Origin: UBA8516 sp035457865
Lineage (GTDB): Archaea > Thermoproteota > Nitrososphaeria > Nitrososphaerales > Nitrosopumilaceae
Assembly (NCBI GenBank): GCA_035457865.1
Contig: DATIAR010000070.1
Span: forward strand, 1 to 7,717
DNA: 7,717 bases
Reading direction: 5' to 3'
Below are positions 1 to 7,431 of the stretch, one piece after another. Under the pieces are notes generated by a model. The model ran no database searches. It saw only the letters and a program-made list of their open reading frames with translations, and was not told the DNA's origin. The position numbers and the translations under genes are program-made. Within the stretch, counting starts at the first letter, position 1, and the number at the start of each line of letters is the position of its first letter.

Positions 1-3000
1 GCATCCACCTCATCAAGCAAATAAAATGGCGATGGTTTTAGCGTCTGCAGAGCCAAAAGGAACGTGATTGCAGCAAGTGTTTTTTCACCACCGCTAATTG
101 AAGTCGATTCTCTTTTCTGTTTGTCGGGGAACTGTATCAGATATGATATTCCTGAGTTGAATATGTCATCTTCATTTTGTATTTCAAGCCAAGCATTACC
201 TCCAGTCATTGTATTGAAGACTTTGCGTATATCTTGATCAACTTTGTCATATGCTTCCAAAAATGTTTGGCGTTTGTCTTTGTCAATTGCTTCTATGAAT
301 CTTACAATCGAGTTTCTTTCTTCTTCAAGTTCGTTTTTACGTGTTGACATGGAACGATATCCATTTGATATTTCAACATATGCTTCTGGAGCTTTTGTGT
401 TCAACGTACCACTTAGTCCCTTTTTTTCTGCTTCCAGTCTAGCCAGTATTTCATCCACATCAAATGTTTCTAAAAGTTCGTCGTAACCATACGATCTAAG
501 TGTTGCTCTAATCTTAACCTCGTTTTCTGTAAGATCACGCACATCACGAGAAAGAGAATCAGATTGTCTTTCAAAGTTGTTGATTTCTTTTGTAAGTGAC
601 CTTTCTGCATCATATAGATCTTTTAGTTTTGTGTCGTATTCTTTGAGTGTAGAAACCGATGTTCCAGATGTCGATATTAGCTGTTGTTCTTTTTCTCTTA
701 AAGAAACAAGTGCAGCATCTGCTGTCTCTTTTTCTTTTGCCATAGCACGAAGTTCCACTTCAAGATCATGTTTTTCATGATTTAGTCTAGATTGTTCCTC
801 ATGAAGAGTCCTCATGCTTGATTTTACAGTATTTTCATTGTTTACAAGTTCAGTCTGATTTGCAGTCTGTTCTCTAATCTGGCTTAAAATCAAGGTTTGG
901 GCGCTCAAAATATTAGATTTTTTATCATTTAGTGATGCTAGTGCGTTTGCTATTCTAGATTGCTCTTCTTCTGCATAGTTTTCTTTTGTGACTGTTATGC
1001 GTTCTTCTAATGAAGCAATGTATGACTCGATCTTTGCAGCATTAGTCTTTAGACTTTCATCATGACGTCTAAGTTGCAAAATCCTTGATGCAAGTTGCTC
1101 TTGGGTGCTAGTGATTGATTTTGTTTTTGCCCTTATGTCAGTTAAATGCAGGTCAACATTGGTAAAACCAGTTTCTGACGAATGATATCTGTCTTCAAGA
1201 CTTTTTTTGATCCTTTCAATCTTTTTGAGTTTTGATTTTTTGTCTTGGATGAATTTTTTAAGCAAACCTAGTGCCTGGATTATATCATCAACTGACGTAC
1301 TAAGTAGAATTATTTTTGTGAGTTTTGATATCTTTGAGTTTATATCAACAACTACAGCGTTTGCGTCTGCTTCAAAGAACTGCCCATCTGTAGTTACTGC
1401 CTTGTATCCTTTTTTTGATAATACATAAGCAGATTCTTTGGAATCGGCCAGAATTATATTTCCAAAGACAAAGTTCTTGAGTGCGGTAAATTTGTCTTCG
1501 CATTTTATATAATCAGAGAGCACACCTACAATCCCAGATTCTTGTGGGAGTTCGACTTTGGAATTTGGAATTGCATCAAGTGGAATTATTTTTATCTTTG
1601 GCAGTTTCTTTTCCTGTGCAAATTCAGCTAATCCAAGTAATGTGCCAAAATCATTTACTACAAGAGCCTTTAGCCAATCAGAACCTACAGCAAGAATTGG
1701 TCTCTCATATTGCTTGTCCCATGTGAGAACTTCGTAAACAAGGCCTTGTATTCCAAGTCGCTTTGAATCTTCCTTGAGCTTTGCTATGGAATAGTCCTCA
1801 TGCATTACATCCTTTACAACACGAATCTTTGTCTCATGTTGAGCTGCAGTTTTGCTTGCTTTTTCTAAAATGAGTGAATTTTCTTCAATGTCTTTTTCAG
1901 TCTTTGAATATTTTTCTGTCATGGATGCAAGTCTTGATTTTAGTTCGTTAATTGTTGCTTCATGTCCTGCTCTGACAATACGGAGCTTTTGTTCTAGATC
2001 TAATAATTTTTCTTTTTCTGTGCCAAACGACTTGATCTTTGCAGCATTTTGTTCTATTTTGTTTGCAATGTCAGTTCTTTCTGCTTCAATTTTTGATAGC
2101 GTGAGTCTTGCATCGTTAAGTGTGTTTGTTAGATTTTTTATTTTATCATCTACTTTAATTCTGTTTGTTGCAGCTTGCGATTGCTGTTTTAAAACTTGAT
2201 GAATTTCTGAATCAACAGAAGCAAGCTCTGCATTAGTAGATCTTTTTGTTTCATCAATTGTTCTTATGGATTCCTTTAGTTGTGCAATTTGTGATTCTAA
2301 AAGAGAACGTTTTTCATGTAATGATGTTAGTTCAGTTTCTATTTCTGGTAATCTAGCATCTATCTGACCAAGTCTTCTTGTGTTTGTAGCTATCTTGCTG
2401 TTTGCGTGCTCAGATGATTGCATTGCTGCAGTAAGCTCTGAATCAATTGCAGCTTTTGCAACATTGTATGCGTTAACTTCTTCCATAAACTTTTGTTTTT
2501 CATCTTCAAGCTTTTTGATTTCATCTTTTATCTGATTGCGTTGCTCTTCAACTTTTTTTAAGTCAGAAAGAATTGCATTTAGGTTTCTTTCCTTTGATAC
2601 TTTTTGTGATTCTATTTCACGTAACTTGTTTGACGCCTGGATAGCATGGAATCTGCCAAGTTCGCGATCTAAGTAGACGTATCTTAGCTGATAGTTTCTT
2701 TCCGCCTCTAGCTCATCTATGCGCTTTTTTATCTCATCCATCCTGGCAAGGGCAATTTCAAGTCGCCTGTCTGCCTCATCGAGTTGCTTTAGTGATTCAG
2801 TCTTTTTCTCGTCAAAATAAGCCAATCCAATGATGTCCTCGATAATCCTTCTGCGTTCTTCAGCATTGAATTCAGAGATCCTTGTAATTGTTCCCTGTTG
2901 CACTATGTTCAGCTTGTGTATACCTGCATTTGCAACTTCAAGTAGGTCAAGTATGTGGTTTCTTTGCATCTTTTTTTGATTTAGATAATAGATGTTTTCA

Positions 3001-3329
3001 CCTGCTTCATCCATCTCTCTTGTTATTGTAACTGTGTTAGAATCTACAGGGATCTTCCTGTCCGTGTTATCAAAATGGCAGCTAACACGTGCTATCTTTG
3101 TTCCATGATGTTTGTTTTCAACATCATGAAGTAAAGATCGTAATTTATCAACACGCATAATTTTTGGAGAGTTTTCGCCAAGTGCAAAGGTAATTGCATC
3201 AAGTATGTTGCTCTTTCCTGATCCGTTTGGTCCAGAGATAGCCACAAGGCCTGGTTCAAGGTTTATTGTTGTATTTTTGTATCCAAATGACTTGAATCCA
3301 AAGATGTCTACTTTTTTAATATGAACCAA
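1..3329 (-). CDS. smc: Chromosome segregation protein SMC (3' end cut by window edge)
   Basis: ATPase of the SMC complex, which organises and helps segregate chromosomes. One open minus-strand frame gives 1109 complete codons. The N-terminal head has Walker A GPNGSGKS at residues 33-40 (Lys39) and a Q-loop QQG at about 144-146. A long Glu/Lys/Gln/Ser-rich coiled coil runs from about 165 to 515. The hinge (about 520-680) opens with GIQGLVYEV at 526-534, and the returning coiled coil runs from about 690 to 1010. The C-terminal head has the ABC signature ISGGEKT (1078-1084) and Walker B LLDEVD (1104-1109, catalytic Glu1107), where the window ends. About 60-70 residues (D-loop, H-loop) should lie outside. 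The start is TTG at 3327-3329, giving MVHIKKVDIFGFKSFG, the usual SMC opening. No ATG or GTG lies in frame in the gap upstream. It lies 126 bp downstream of the inositol phosphate synthase gene on the same strand. Identity is certain; the start is probable. The hinge is atypical (see findings). Confidence 0.97.
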   Translation of the reverse strand, partial: MVHIKKVDIFGFKSFGYKNTTINLEPGLVAISGPNGSGKSNILDAITFALGENSPKIMRVDKLRSLLHDVENKHHGTKIARVSCHFDNTDRKIPVDSNTVTITREMDEAGENIYYLNQKKMQRNHILDLLEVANAGIHKLNIVQQGTITRISEFNAEERRRIIEDIIGLAYFDEKKTESLKQLDEADRRLEIALARMDEIKKRIDELEAERNYQLRYVYLDRELGRFHAIQASNKLREIESQKVSKERNLNAILSDLKKVEEQRNQIKDEIKKLEDEKQKFMEEVNAYNVAKAAIDSELTAAMQSSEHANSKIATNTRRLGQIDARLPEIETELTSLHEKRSLLESQIAQLKESIRTIDETKRSTNAELASVDSEIHQVLKQQSQAATNRIKVDDKIKNLTNTLNDARLTLSKIEAERTDIANKIEQNAAKIKSFGTEKEKLLDLEQKLRIVRAGHEATINELKSRLASMTEKYSKTEKDIEENSLILEKASKTAAQHETKIRVVKDVMHEDYSIAKLKEDSKRLGIQGLVYEVLTWDKQYERPILAVGSDWLKALVVNDFGTLLGLAEFAQEKKLPKIKIIPLDAIPNSKVELPQESGIVGVLSDYIKCEDKFTALKNFVFGNIILADSKESAYVLSKKGYKAVTTDGQFFEADANAVVVDINSKISKLTKIILLSTSVDDIIQALGLLKKFIQDKKSKLKKIERIKKSLEDRYHSSETGFTNVDLHLTDIRAKTKSITSTQEQLASRILQLRRHDESLKTNAAKIESYIASLEERITVTKENYAEEEQSRIANALASLNDKKSNILSAQTLILSQIREQTANQTELVNNENTVKSSMRTLHEEQSRLNHEKHDLEVELRAMAKEKETADAALVSLREKEQQLISTSGTSVSTLKEYDTKLKDLYDAERSLTKEINNFERQSDSLSRDVRDLTENEVKIRATLRSYGYDELLETFDVDEILARLEAEKKGLSGTLNTKAPEAYVEISNGYRSMSTRKNELEEERNSIVRFIEAIDKDKRQTFLEAYDKVDQDIRKVFNTMTGGNAWLEIQNEDDIFNSGISYLIQFPDKQKRESTSISGGEKTLAAITFLLALQTLKPSPFYLLDEVD

Positions 3330-3433
3330 TGAACACGATGCCCGGATATGCGAAATAACCGAATATTGACAAGTTTCATTGACTAGGCTAACAATTATTG
3401 CAATGTGGTCTTGATTCGCCCAACGGACTCTGC

Positions 3434-3443
3434 AATATATTAT
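3434..3443 (-). promoter_or_regulatory. TATA-like box upstream of smc
   Basis: On the minus strand this reads ATAATATATT, the strongest AT-rich box in the 126-bp gap between the inositol phosphate synthase stop (3456) and the smc start (3329). With usual archaeal spacing, transcription would begin near 3410 and leave a leader of about 80 nt. A weaker box, GTTATTTC at about 3352-3359, is centred about 26 bp from the TTG and would instead give a leaderless smc mRNA. I cannot choose between them from sequence. The rest of the gap shows no gene. There is no T-run after the upstream gene, so read-through from it is also possible. Confidence 0.4.
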
Positions 3444-3455
3444 ACTTGGCCCTTT

Positions 3456-4523
3456 TTACCTATCTCGCTTTCCTTCTACAAATTCCATAAATGCCTTCTT
3501 TGCCTCAGTGTATGGCATTTGTATTGGAGGATGCTTGAAGCAGTATGATGAGATGCTAGTCATGGGGCCTGAGAGTTTTCTATCAAGAGCAACTTTAAGA
3601 CCTCTAATTGCATCAATCATTATTCCAGCACTGTTATAGGCATCAATCACTTTGAGTTTGAGGTCAAGCTTGACTGGAATCTTACCAAAGTATTTTCCTT
3701 CTAGGTTGATGTAACAAATTTTTTCATTGTCTATAAAATCAACATAGTCACTTGGACCAATTCTCATTGGGATGTCGTAATCAGCCATTGCTTTTACTGC
3801 ACTTGTCTTGCTGATTCTCTTGTCTTCTAGTCTTTCTTCATCAAGCATGTTGTAAAAATCCATGTCCCCACCAATGTTAAGCTGATACGTTCCATCAACC
3901 AAGACTCCTCTGTCTACGAAAAGTTTTACAAGAGTCTTGTGAACTACGGTAGCACCAAGTTGACTCATGACATCATCTCCTGCCAGTGGAAGTTTTTTGT
4001 CAACAAACATTTGTTGCCACTTTGACTCTGATGCAATAAACACTGGAATTGCATTTAGAAAACCAATTCCCGCTTCAAGAGCTTGTGTGGCATAATTTCT
4101 TACTGCGTTTGTGCTGCCAACAGGCAGATAGTTTACAAGCATTTCTGCGCCAGTGTCTTTTAGAATTTTTTTTACATCAACATCTGGCTCTTTTGCTGGA
4201 GTTACAATCTGGCTGAGATGTCTTCCTACTCCATCAAGAGTAGGACCTTTCTGTACGATAACTCCAGTCTTTGGAACCTCGGCTACAGTGATAGTGTTGT
4301 TTGGCCTTGCGTATATGGCCTCAGAGAGGTCCTTTCCCACTTTGGTATCAGCCACATCAAAGGCTGCAACTACCTCAATGTCGCCAGGCTCATAACCGCC
4401 AATATTGTAGGCTGTCAAACCCACGGTATCACTGGGGTTTTTTGAATAATAGTGAGAACCTTGTATTAGAGCAGAAGCGCAATTTCCTACACCTGCTATT
4501 GCTATTCGAATCTTTTTGCCCAA
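3456..4523 (-). CDS. 1L-myo-inositol-1-phosphate synthase (actinobacterial/archaeal type)
   Basis: NAD-dependent cytosolic enzyme converting glucose 6-phosphate to inositol 1-phosphate. In archaea this feeds inositol phospholipid head groups. The frame resembles Mycobacterium Ino1 in length (355 or 362 aa against 367) and motif order. Counting from the longer start, it has the Rossmann motif GVGNCASALIQG (18-29), an NAD-ribose acid in AAFDV (Asp63), NYLPVGSTNAV (138-148), GDDVMSQLGAT (189-199), QLNIGGDMDF (221-230) and ISKT (244-247). Residues that I align, from memory, with the Ino1 active site are all present: Asp191, Asp229, Lys275, Asp301 and Lys337. The frame opens with TTG at 4544, after an in-frame TGA just upstream. 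I prefer the second TTG (4521-4523), giving MGKKIRIAIAG, because the best TATA box (4556-4565) would put the transcript start downstream of 4544. Divergent from the deoxyhypusine synthase gene. Function is confident; the start is uncertain. Confidence 0.93.
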   Translation of the reverse strand: MGKKIRIAIAGVGNCASALIQGSHYYSKNPSDTVGLTAYNIGGYEPGDIEVVAAFDVADTKVGKDLSEAIYARPNNTITVAEVPKTGVIVQKGPTLDGVGRHLSQIVTPAKEPDVDVKKILKDTGAEMLVNYLPVGSTNAVRNYATQALEAGIGFLNAIPVFIASESKWQQMFVDKKLPLAGDDVMSQLGATVVHKTLVKLFVDRGVLVDGTYQLNIGGDMDFYNMLDEERLEDKRISKTSAVKAMADYDIPMRIGPSDYVDFIDNEKICYINLEGKYFGKIPVKLDLKLKVIDAYNSAGIMIDAIRGLKVALDRKLSGPMTSISSYCFKHPPIQMPYTEAKKAFMEFVEGKRDR

Positions 4524-4555
4524 ATTATCTCGATATTTACGCAAATTATTCCATC

Positions 4556-4565
4556 ATATTAATTA
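4556..4565 (-). promoter_or_regulatory. TATA-like box for the inositol phosphate synthase gene
   Basis: On the minus strand this reads TAATTAATAT. With 25-27 bp spacing, transcription would start near 4533-4536, giving a leader of about 10 nt to the TTG at 4523. The longer TTG at 4544 would be left outside the mRNA. This box is the main reason for choosing the shorter start. It is inferred from position and composition only. Confidence 0.4.
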
Positions 4566-4598
4566 CTTGTTATTCTGCCAAATCTTTGGTGCAGAGGA

Positions 4599-4606
4599 TT
4601 TTATAA
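4599..4606 (+). promoter_or_regulatory. TATA box for the deoxyhypusine synthase gene
   Basis: The plus strand reads TTTTATAA, centred about 26 bp upstream of the GTG start at 4628. This is the spacing expected if transcription starts at or next to the start codon, so the mRNA is probably leaderless. No Shine-Dalgarno-like sequence precedes the GTG. The box shares a compact divergent region of about 100 bp with the promoter of the inositol phosphate synthase gene. Confidence 0.55.
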
Positions 4607-4627
4607 CCCGATCTTAATTCAGGTTTT

Positions 4628-5566
4628 GTGATAAAACCGGGCAGACCAGTAAAAGACATTTCTATAAAAAAAGGCGACAGCATACAAAATATCTTTGATG
4701 AAATGTCAAAGTCCGGGGGATTTGAATCAAGAAATCTTGTTGAAGGACTTGACATATTGCATGAAATGATTGAGGATAAAAAATGTCTAAAGTTTTTGTC
4801 CTTTGTTGGTGCGGTGACTTCAACTGGACTTAGAGGAATAATAAAGGACATGATTAAAAACAAAATGTTTGATGTAGTAATTACTACTTGTGGAGCACTA
4901 GATCATGACATTGCAAGATATTTTTCAAATTATTTAGAGGGTTCATTTACACTTGATGACAGCGAGCTTGCAGATCAACACATACACAGGCTGGGAAATG
5001 TGCTTGTGCCAATGGATAGTTACGGTCCACTAATCGAAAAAAAAATGCAAGCGTTTCTTGAAAAAGTCTACAAGAGTGGAAAAAAGGAAATGTCAACAGC
5101 TGAAATAACAAAGATGATTGGTGAAAATCTTGGCGAAGGTTCGTTTCTTTATTGGGCTAGCAAAAACAACATACCAGTCATAGTTCCAGGAATAATGGAT
5201 GGGGCAGTAGGCAGCCAAATCTGGCTATTTACCCAAAAACACAATGATTTCAAACTCAATGTTGCATCTGATGGCGACCTTCTCTCAGGACTTATATTCA
5301 AGGCAAAAAAATCTGGCGCTCTCATGATTGGAGGGGGCATATCAAAGCACCACACATTGTGGTGGAACCAGTACAGAGAGGGTCTGGATTATGCCGTGTA
5401 TATCACAACAGCACAAGAGTTTGACGGAAGCCTTAGTGGTGCGCTAGTAAGAGAAGCAATCTCTTGGGGAAAGGTAACTCAGAAAGCAAAGCAGACAACA
5501 ATACATGCAGAAGCTACAACCATACTACCATTTCTTTATTCTGCGCTGCTTTCAAGACTCAGATAG
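4628..5566 (+). CDS. dys: Deoxyhypusine synthase family protein
   Basis: Transfers the aminobutyl group of spermidine to a lysine of translation factor aIF5A, the first step of hypusine formation; NAD-dependent. The 312-aa frame shows the family motifs in order: TSTGLRG (64-70), TTCGALDHD (86-94, NAD loop), HIHRLGNVLVP (118-128), PVIVPGIMDGAVGSQ (183-197), GGGISKHH (235-242), YITTAQEFDGSLSGA (258-272) and EAISWGK (276-282). Lys282 in SWGK aligns with human Lys329, the lysine forming the enzyme-substrate imine. Trp280, Glu276 and His241 align with human Trp327, Glu323 and His288. By the same alignment from memory, human Asp243 and Asp316 are replaced by Ser196 and Leu269, so the amine substrate or its binding may differ. 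The start is GTG at 4628-4630, supported by a TATA box 26 bp upstream. The 3' end overlaps the convergent acetyltransferase gene by 8 bp. Family assignment is strong; exact substrate less so. Confidence 0.93.
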   Translation: MIKPGRPVKDISIKKGDSIQNIFDEMSKSGGFESRNLVEGLDILHEMIEDKKCLKFLSFVGAVTSTGLRGIIKDMIKNKMFDVVITTCGALDHDIARYFSNYLEGSFTLDDSELADQHIHRLGNVLVPMDSYGPLIEKKMQAFLEKVYKSGKKEMSTAEITKMIGENLGEGSFLYWASKNNIPVIVPGIMDGAVGSQIWLFTQKHNDFKLNVASDGDLLSGLIFKAKKSGALMIGGGISKHHTLWWNQYREGLDYAVYITTAQEFDGSLSGALVREAISWGKVTQKAKQTTIHAEATTILPFLYSALLSRLR

Positions 5567-6266
5567 TGTACACTTTTTTTTCATAAATCTGTTCAAAACC
5601 CAAATCAGAATAAAATTTTAGTAAATTATCACGTGCATATGTTTCAAGCATTAAAAAATCCAAATTTTTGTCTCTGACTTGATTTAATGCATAGTTGATT
5701 AATGATCTTGCCAGGCCTTTCTTTCGATATTCAGGAATAGTTCCAAGACAGTACAAGCCCAACATAGAATTTTTTTCATACAAGGCGACACATGAAGCGT
5801 TATAATCTGAATCTACAAGATATTGTACATCAGAAACAGAATTGCGCACAATAGAATTGACTTCATCTGTCCAGTCAAGGCAATCATAAGATTTGCAAAA
5901 GACTTCAGTCCACAAAAGTGAATCCTTTCTTGTGATATGATGAACTGGATTGTGTTCTACTTTAGAAGATATGGATTTTTTCATCACATGGAGTGTATCA
6001 TACAGCCTAAAGTTTTTTTTCTGCAATAATTCTTCCAGTTTTTGGTTGCCTAAAACGTAAACAAATGGCTGCGTTTTGTTTTTTTTAAATAGATCAAGTG
6101 CTTCATCTATCATTTTTTCACTCAGACATGAGATATTTGTTAATTTATCAAAAAAGATGTCATTTGGCAGATTGGGATTTGCAAAAAATAGTCCACATTC
6201 TAGTTTTGCCATTTTACTCCATATAGCTGTAAAACCAAACTCATTTTCTTCTATTTTTGGAATCAT
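5559..6266 (-). CDS. GNAT-family N-acetyltransferase, possibly degenerate two-lobe type
   Basis: Predicted acetyl-CoA-dependent acetyltransferase, 235 aa, cytosolic, substrate unknown. The C-terminal half is a recognisable GNAT domain. A strand VALYEKNSMLGLYCLGTIPEY (160-180, given here without further sequence) leads into the acetyl-CoA pyrophosphate loop RKKGLA (181-186) and its helix, then LDFLMLETYARDN (202-214) and KFYSDLGFEQIYEKK (217-231), the typical GNAT ending. Residues 1-100 do not show an acetyl-CoA loop. Their end (LEELLQKKNFRLYDTLHVMKK, about 77-97) resembles the closing strands of a second, worn-down GNAT lobe. The ATG at 6264-6266 overlaps the stop of the synthetase-like gene as ATGA, which fixes the start and implies translational coupling. 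Its TGA (5559-5561) overlaps the convergent deoxyhypusine synthase gene. Coupling suggests its substrate is the product or partner of the synthetase-like enzyme; that is inference. It could instead be a protein or tRNA-linked acetyltransferase. Confidence 0.85.
   Translation of the reverse strand: MIPKIEENEFGFTAIWSKMAKLECGLFFANPNLPNDIFFDKLTNISCLSEKMIDEALDLFKKNKTQPFVYVLGNQKLEELLQKKNFRLYDTLHVMKKSISSKVEHNPVHHITRKDSLLWTEVFCKSYDCLDWTDEVNSIVRNSVSDVQYLVDSDYNASCVALYEKNSMLGLYCLGTIPEYRKKGLARSLINYALNQVRDKNLDFLMLETYARDNLLKFYSDLGFEQIYEKKVYTI
5574..5581 (+). terminator. T-run, possible terminator of the deoxyhypusine synthase gene
   Basis: Eight consecutive T residues begin 8 bp after the TAG stop (5564-5566). 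Archaeal RNA polymerase commonly terminates in such U-tracts without a hairpin. The run lies inside the convergent acetyltransferase gene, where the other strand encodes lysines near its C-terminus, so coding constraint alone could also explain it. Confidence 0.4.
6263..6266 (-). other. ATGA stop/start overlap (translational coupling)
   Basis: On the minus strand, the ATG of the acetyltransferase gene (6264-6266) and the TGA of the synthetase-like gene (6263-6265) share bases. No Shine-Dalgarno-like sequence precedes this ATG. Re-initiation by the ribosome that just finished the upstream gene is therefore the likely way it is translated. Confidence 0.8.
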
Positions 6267-7423
6267 AGTGAGAGACCAAGGATGTCAATTATTTTATCAA
6301 GATCATCCTCACTGATACTACCATCTTTTAGGGACAGATCACATATTTTTTCAAAGATTTCAAGTGCTTTTGGAGAATTTAGATCATCGTCAAGACTCTG
6401 AATGAAATCTTTCATAAGACTAGAAACCTCTGGCGAAGTCCTGTCAGACTTTTTATTTTTAACATGATAAATTTTCTCCAAGAATTTCTTTTTAGCTAAC
6501 AAATTTTCTTCTTTGTAATCAATATCATCTCTGTAATGAGTAGAAAACAAATAAAGTCGCACCAAGTTTTGGCCGTATTTGTCTACTAGATCACGAGCCA
6601 AAACCATGTTCCCAAGAGATTTTGACATCTTGTCACCTTTTGAAAATACCAGACCTATGTACATCCACCGTTTGACTGGGTTGTCTGTTCCAGTCATTGC
6701 TTTGTATTGAGCTAGATGAGCATCGTGATGTGGATATGCAAGTTCTTTTGCGCCTCCATGTATGTCATAATGTAGACCAAAATTTTCAATAGCTACTGTA
6801 GTGTCTTGTATATGCCACCATGGAACACCGTTTCCAAATTCACCCTTCCATGAAAAACCAAAATCCTCCGAGCAGTTCCAGAGCATAAAGTCTTCTGGGT
6901 TTTTTTTATTTGGACCAATATCCAGGCGATGTAATTTTAATTGCTCCCTGGATTGCTTTGAAATCTTGCCATAATCCTTGATTGTTTGCGTATCAAAATA
7001 GATATTGCCGTTGGCAGAATAGGCGTGCTTATTTTTCATTAGTTGGGAAATGTGTTTTACAATATTTGGAACGTAATCTGAGACATGAGCAAGTCTTGTA
7101 ATGGTGTGTATGTTTAGAAGATTAAGGTCTTTTGTAAATTCATCAGAATAAAATCTAGTCAAAGTGTGATAATCAGTTTGCTGGTCAAGTGCTTTGTTAA
7201 AGACGCTTTGATTAATGTCTGTCATGTTGACAAGAACATCGGTTTCAAAGTCTTGACTTTTTAGATATCTGCACAGAAGATCATATGTCAGAAATATCCT
7301 GGCATGACCAAGATGAGTATAATCGTATAGTGTCGGTCCACAGATGAATATCTTAACATCTGGTTTATCAAAGGGCTCAAAGTCTTCTTTTTCTTCCGAA
7401 AAAGAATTGAAGAGTTTGAGCAT
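6263..7423 (-). CDS. Cysteinyl-tRNA-synthetase-like ligase, short and MshC-like
   Basis: Class I aminoacyl-adenylate-forming enzyme of the CysRS/MshC family, 386 aa. It has CGPTLYDYTHLGHA (28-41) with the HIGH-type motif HLGH, VNMTDI (65-70), DFMLWN (178-183), WWHIQD (202-207), DIHGG (220-224), YPHHDAHLAQ (230-239) and a perfect KMSKS (265-269), so ATP use is expected. Two things argue against a plain CysRS. First, only 117 residues follow KMSKS, against about 190 in E. coli CysRS, so the anticodon-binding tail is missing. Second, of the E. coli zinc ligands Cys28, Cys209, His234 and Glu238, the matching residues are Cys28, Asp207, His232 and His236. The length, the THYRDD segment after KMSKS and the DDLNSPKA...ILGLSL ending recall MshC, which ligates cysteine to a glucosaminyl-inositol. 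ATG at 7421-7423, 8 bp after the Lrp-like stop; ATGA overlap with the acetyltransferase. Automated pipelines would probably call it cysS. Family is certain; role is open. Confidence 0.9.
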   Translation of the reverse strand: MLKLFNSFSEEKEDFEPFDKPDVKIFICGPTLYDYTHLGHARIFLTYDLLCRYLKSQDFETDVLVNMTDINQSVFNKALDQQTDYHTLTRFYSDEFTKDLNLLNIHTITRLAHVSDYVPNIVKHISQLMKNKHAYSANGNIYFDTQTIKDYGKISKQSREQLKLHRLDIGPNKKNPEDFMLWNCSEDFGFSWKGEFGNGVPWWHIQDTTVAIENFGLHYDIHGGAKELAYPHHDAHLAQYKAMTGTDNPVKRWMYIGLVFSKGDKMSKSLGNMVLARDLVDKYGQNLVRLYLFSTHYRDDIDYKEENLLAKKKFLEKIYHVKNKKSDRTSPEVSSLMKDFIQSLDDDLNSPKALEIFEKICDLSLKDGSISEDDLDKIIDILGLSL

Positions 7424-7431
7424 CTTTTGCT

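Noticed and set aside
244..2199. Several plus-strand open frames opposite smc (244-486, 577-780, 1207-1428, 1544-1726, 1852-2199)
   Set aside because: They are very Ser/Phe-rich, which is the usual shadow of Glu/Lys-rich coiled coil read on the opposite strand. The minus-strand SMC frame is open throughout with all family motifs.
3365..3383. Direct repeat ATTGAC with 13-bp period, and nearby palindrome ATTGCAAT, in the gap before smc
   Set aside because: Six- and eight-base matches in AT-rich DNA are expected by chance, and there is only one pair. No support as an operator without comparison to related genomes.
4153..4606. Overlapping plus-strand frames opposite the inositol phosphate synthase gene
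   Set aside because: No family motifs; three different frames overlap each other and a well-conserved enzyme gene on the other strand.
4570..4863. Minus-strand frame of 97 codons over the 5' end of the deoxyhypusine synthase gene
   Set aside because: Overlaps the promoter region and a clear conserved gene; the translation shows no recognisable domain.
6899..6910. Long T-run inside the synthetase-like gene, considered as an internal terminator or frameshift site
   Set aside because: On the coding strand it is an A-rich stretch encoding consecutive lysines and asparagine in frame, and T-runs on this strand would not terminate the minus-strand transcript. The reading frame continues normally through family motifs on both sides.
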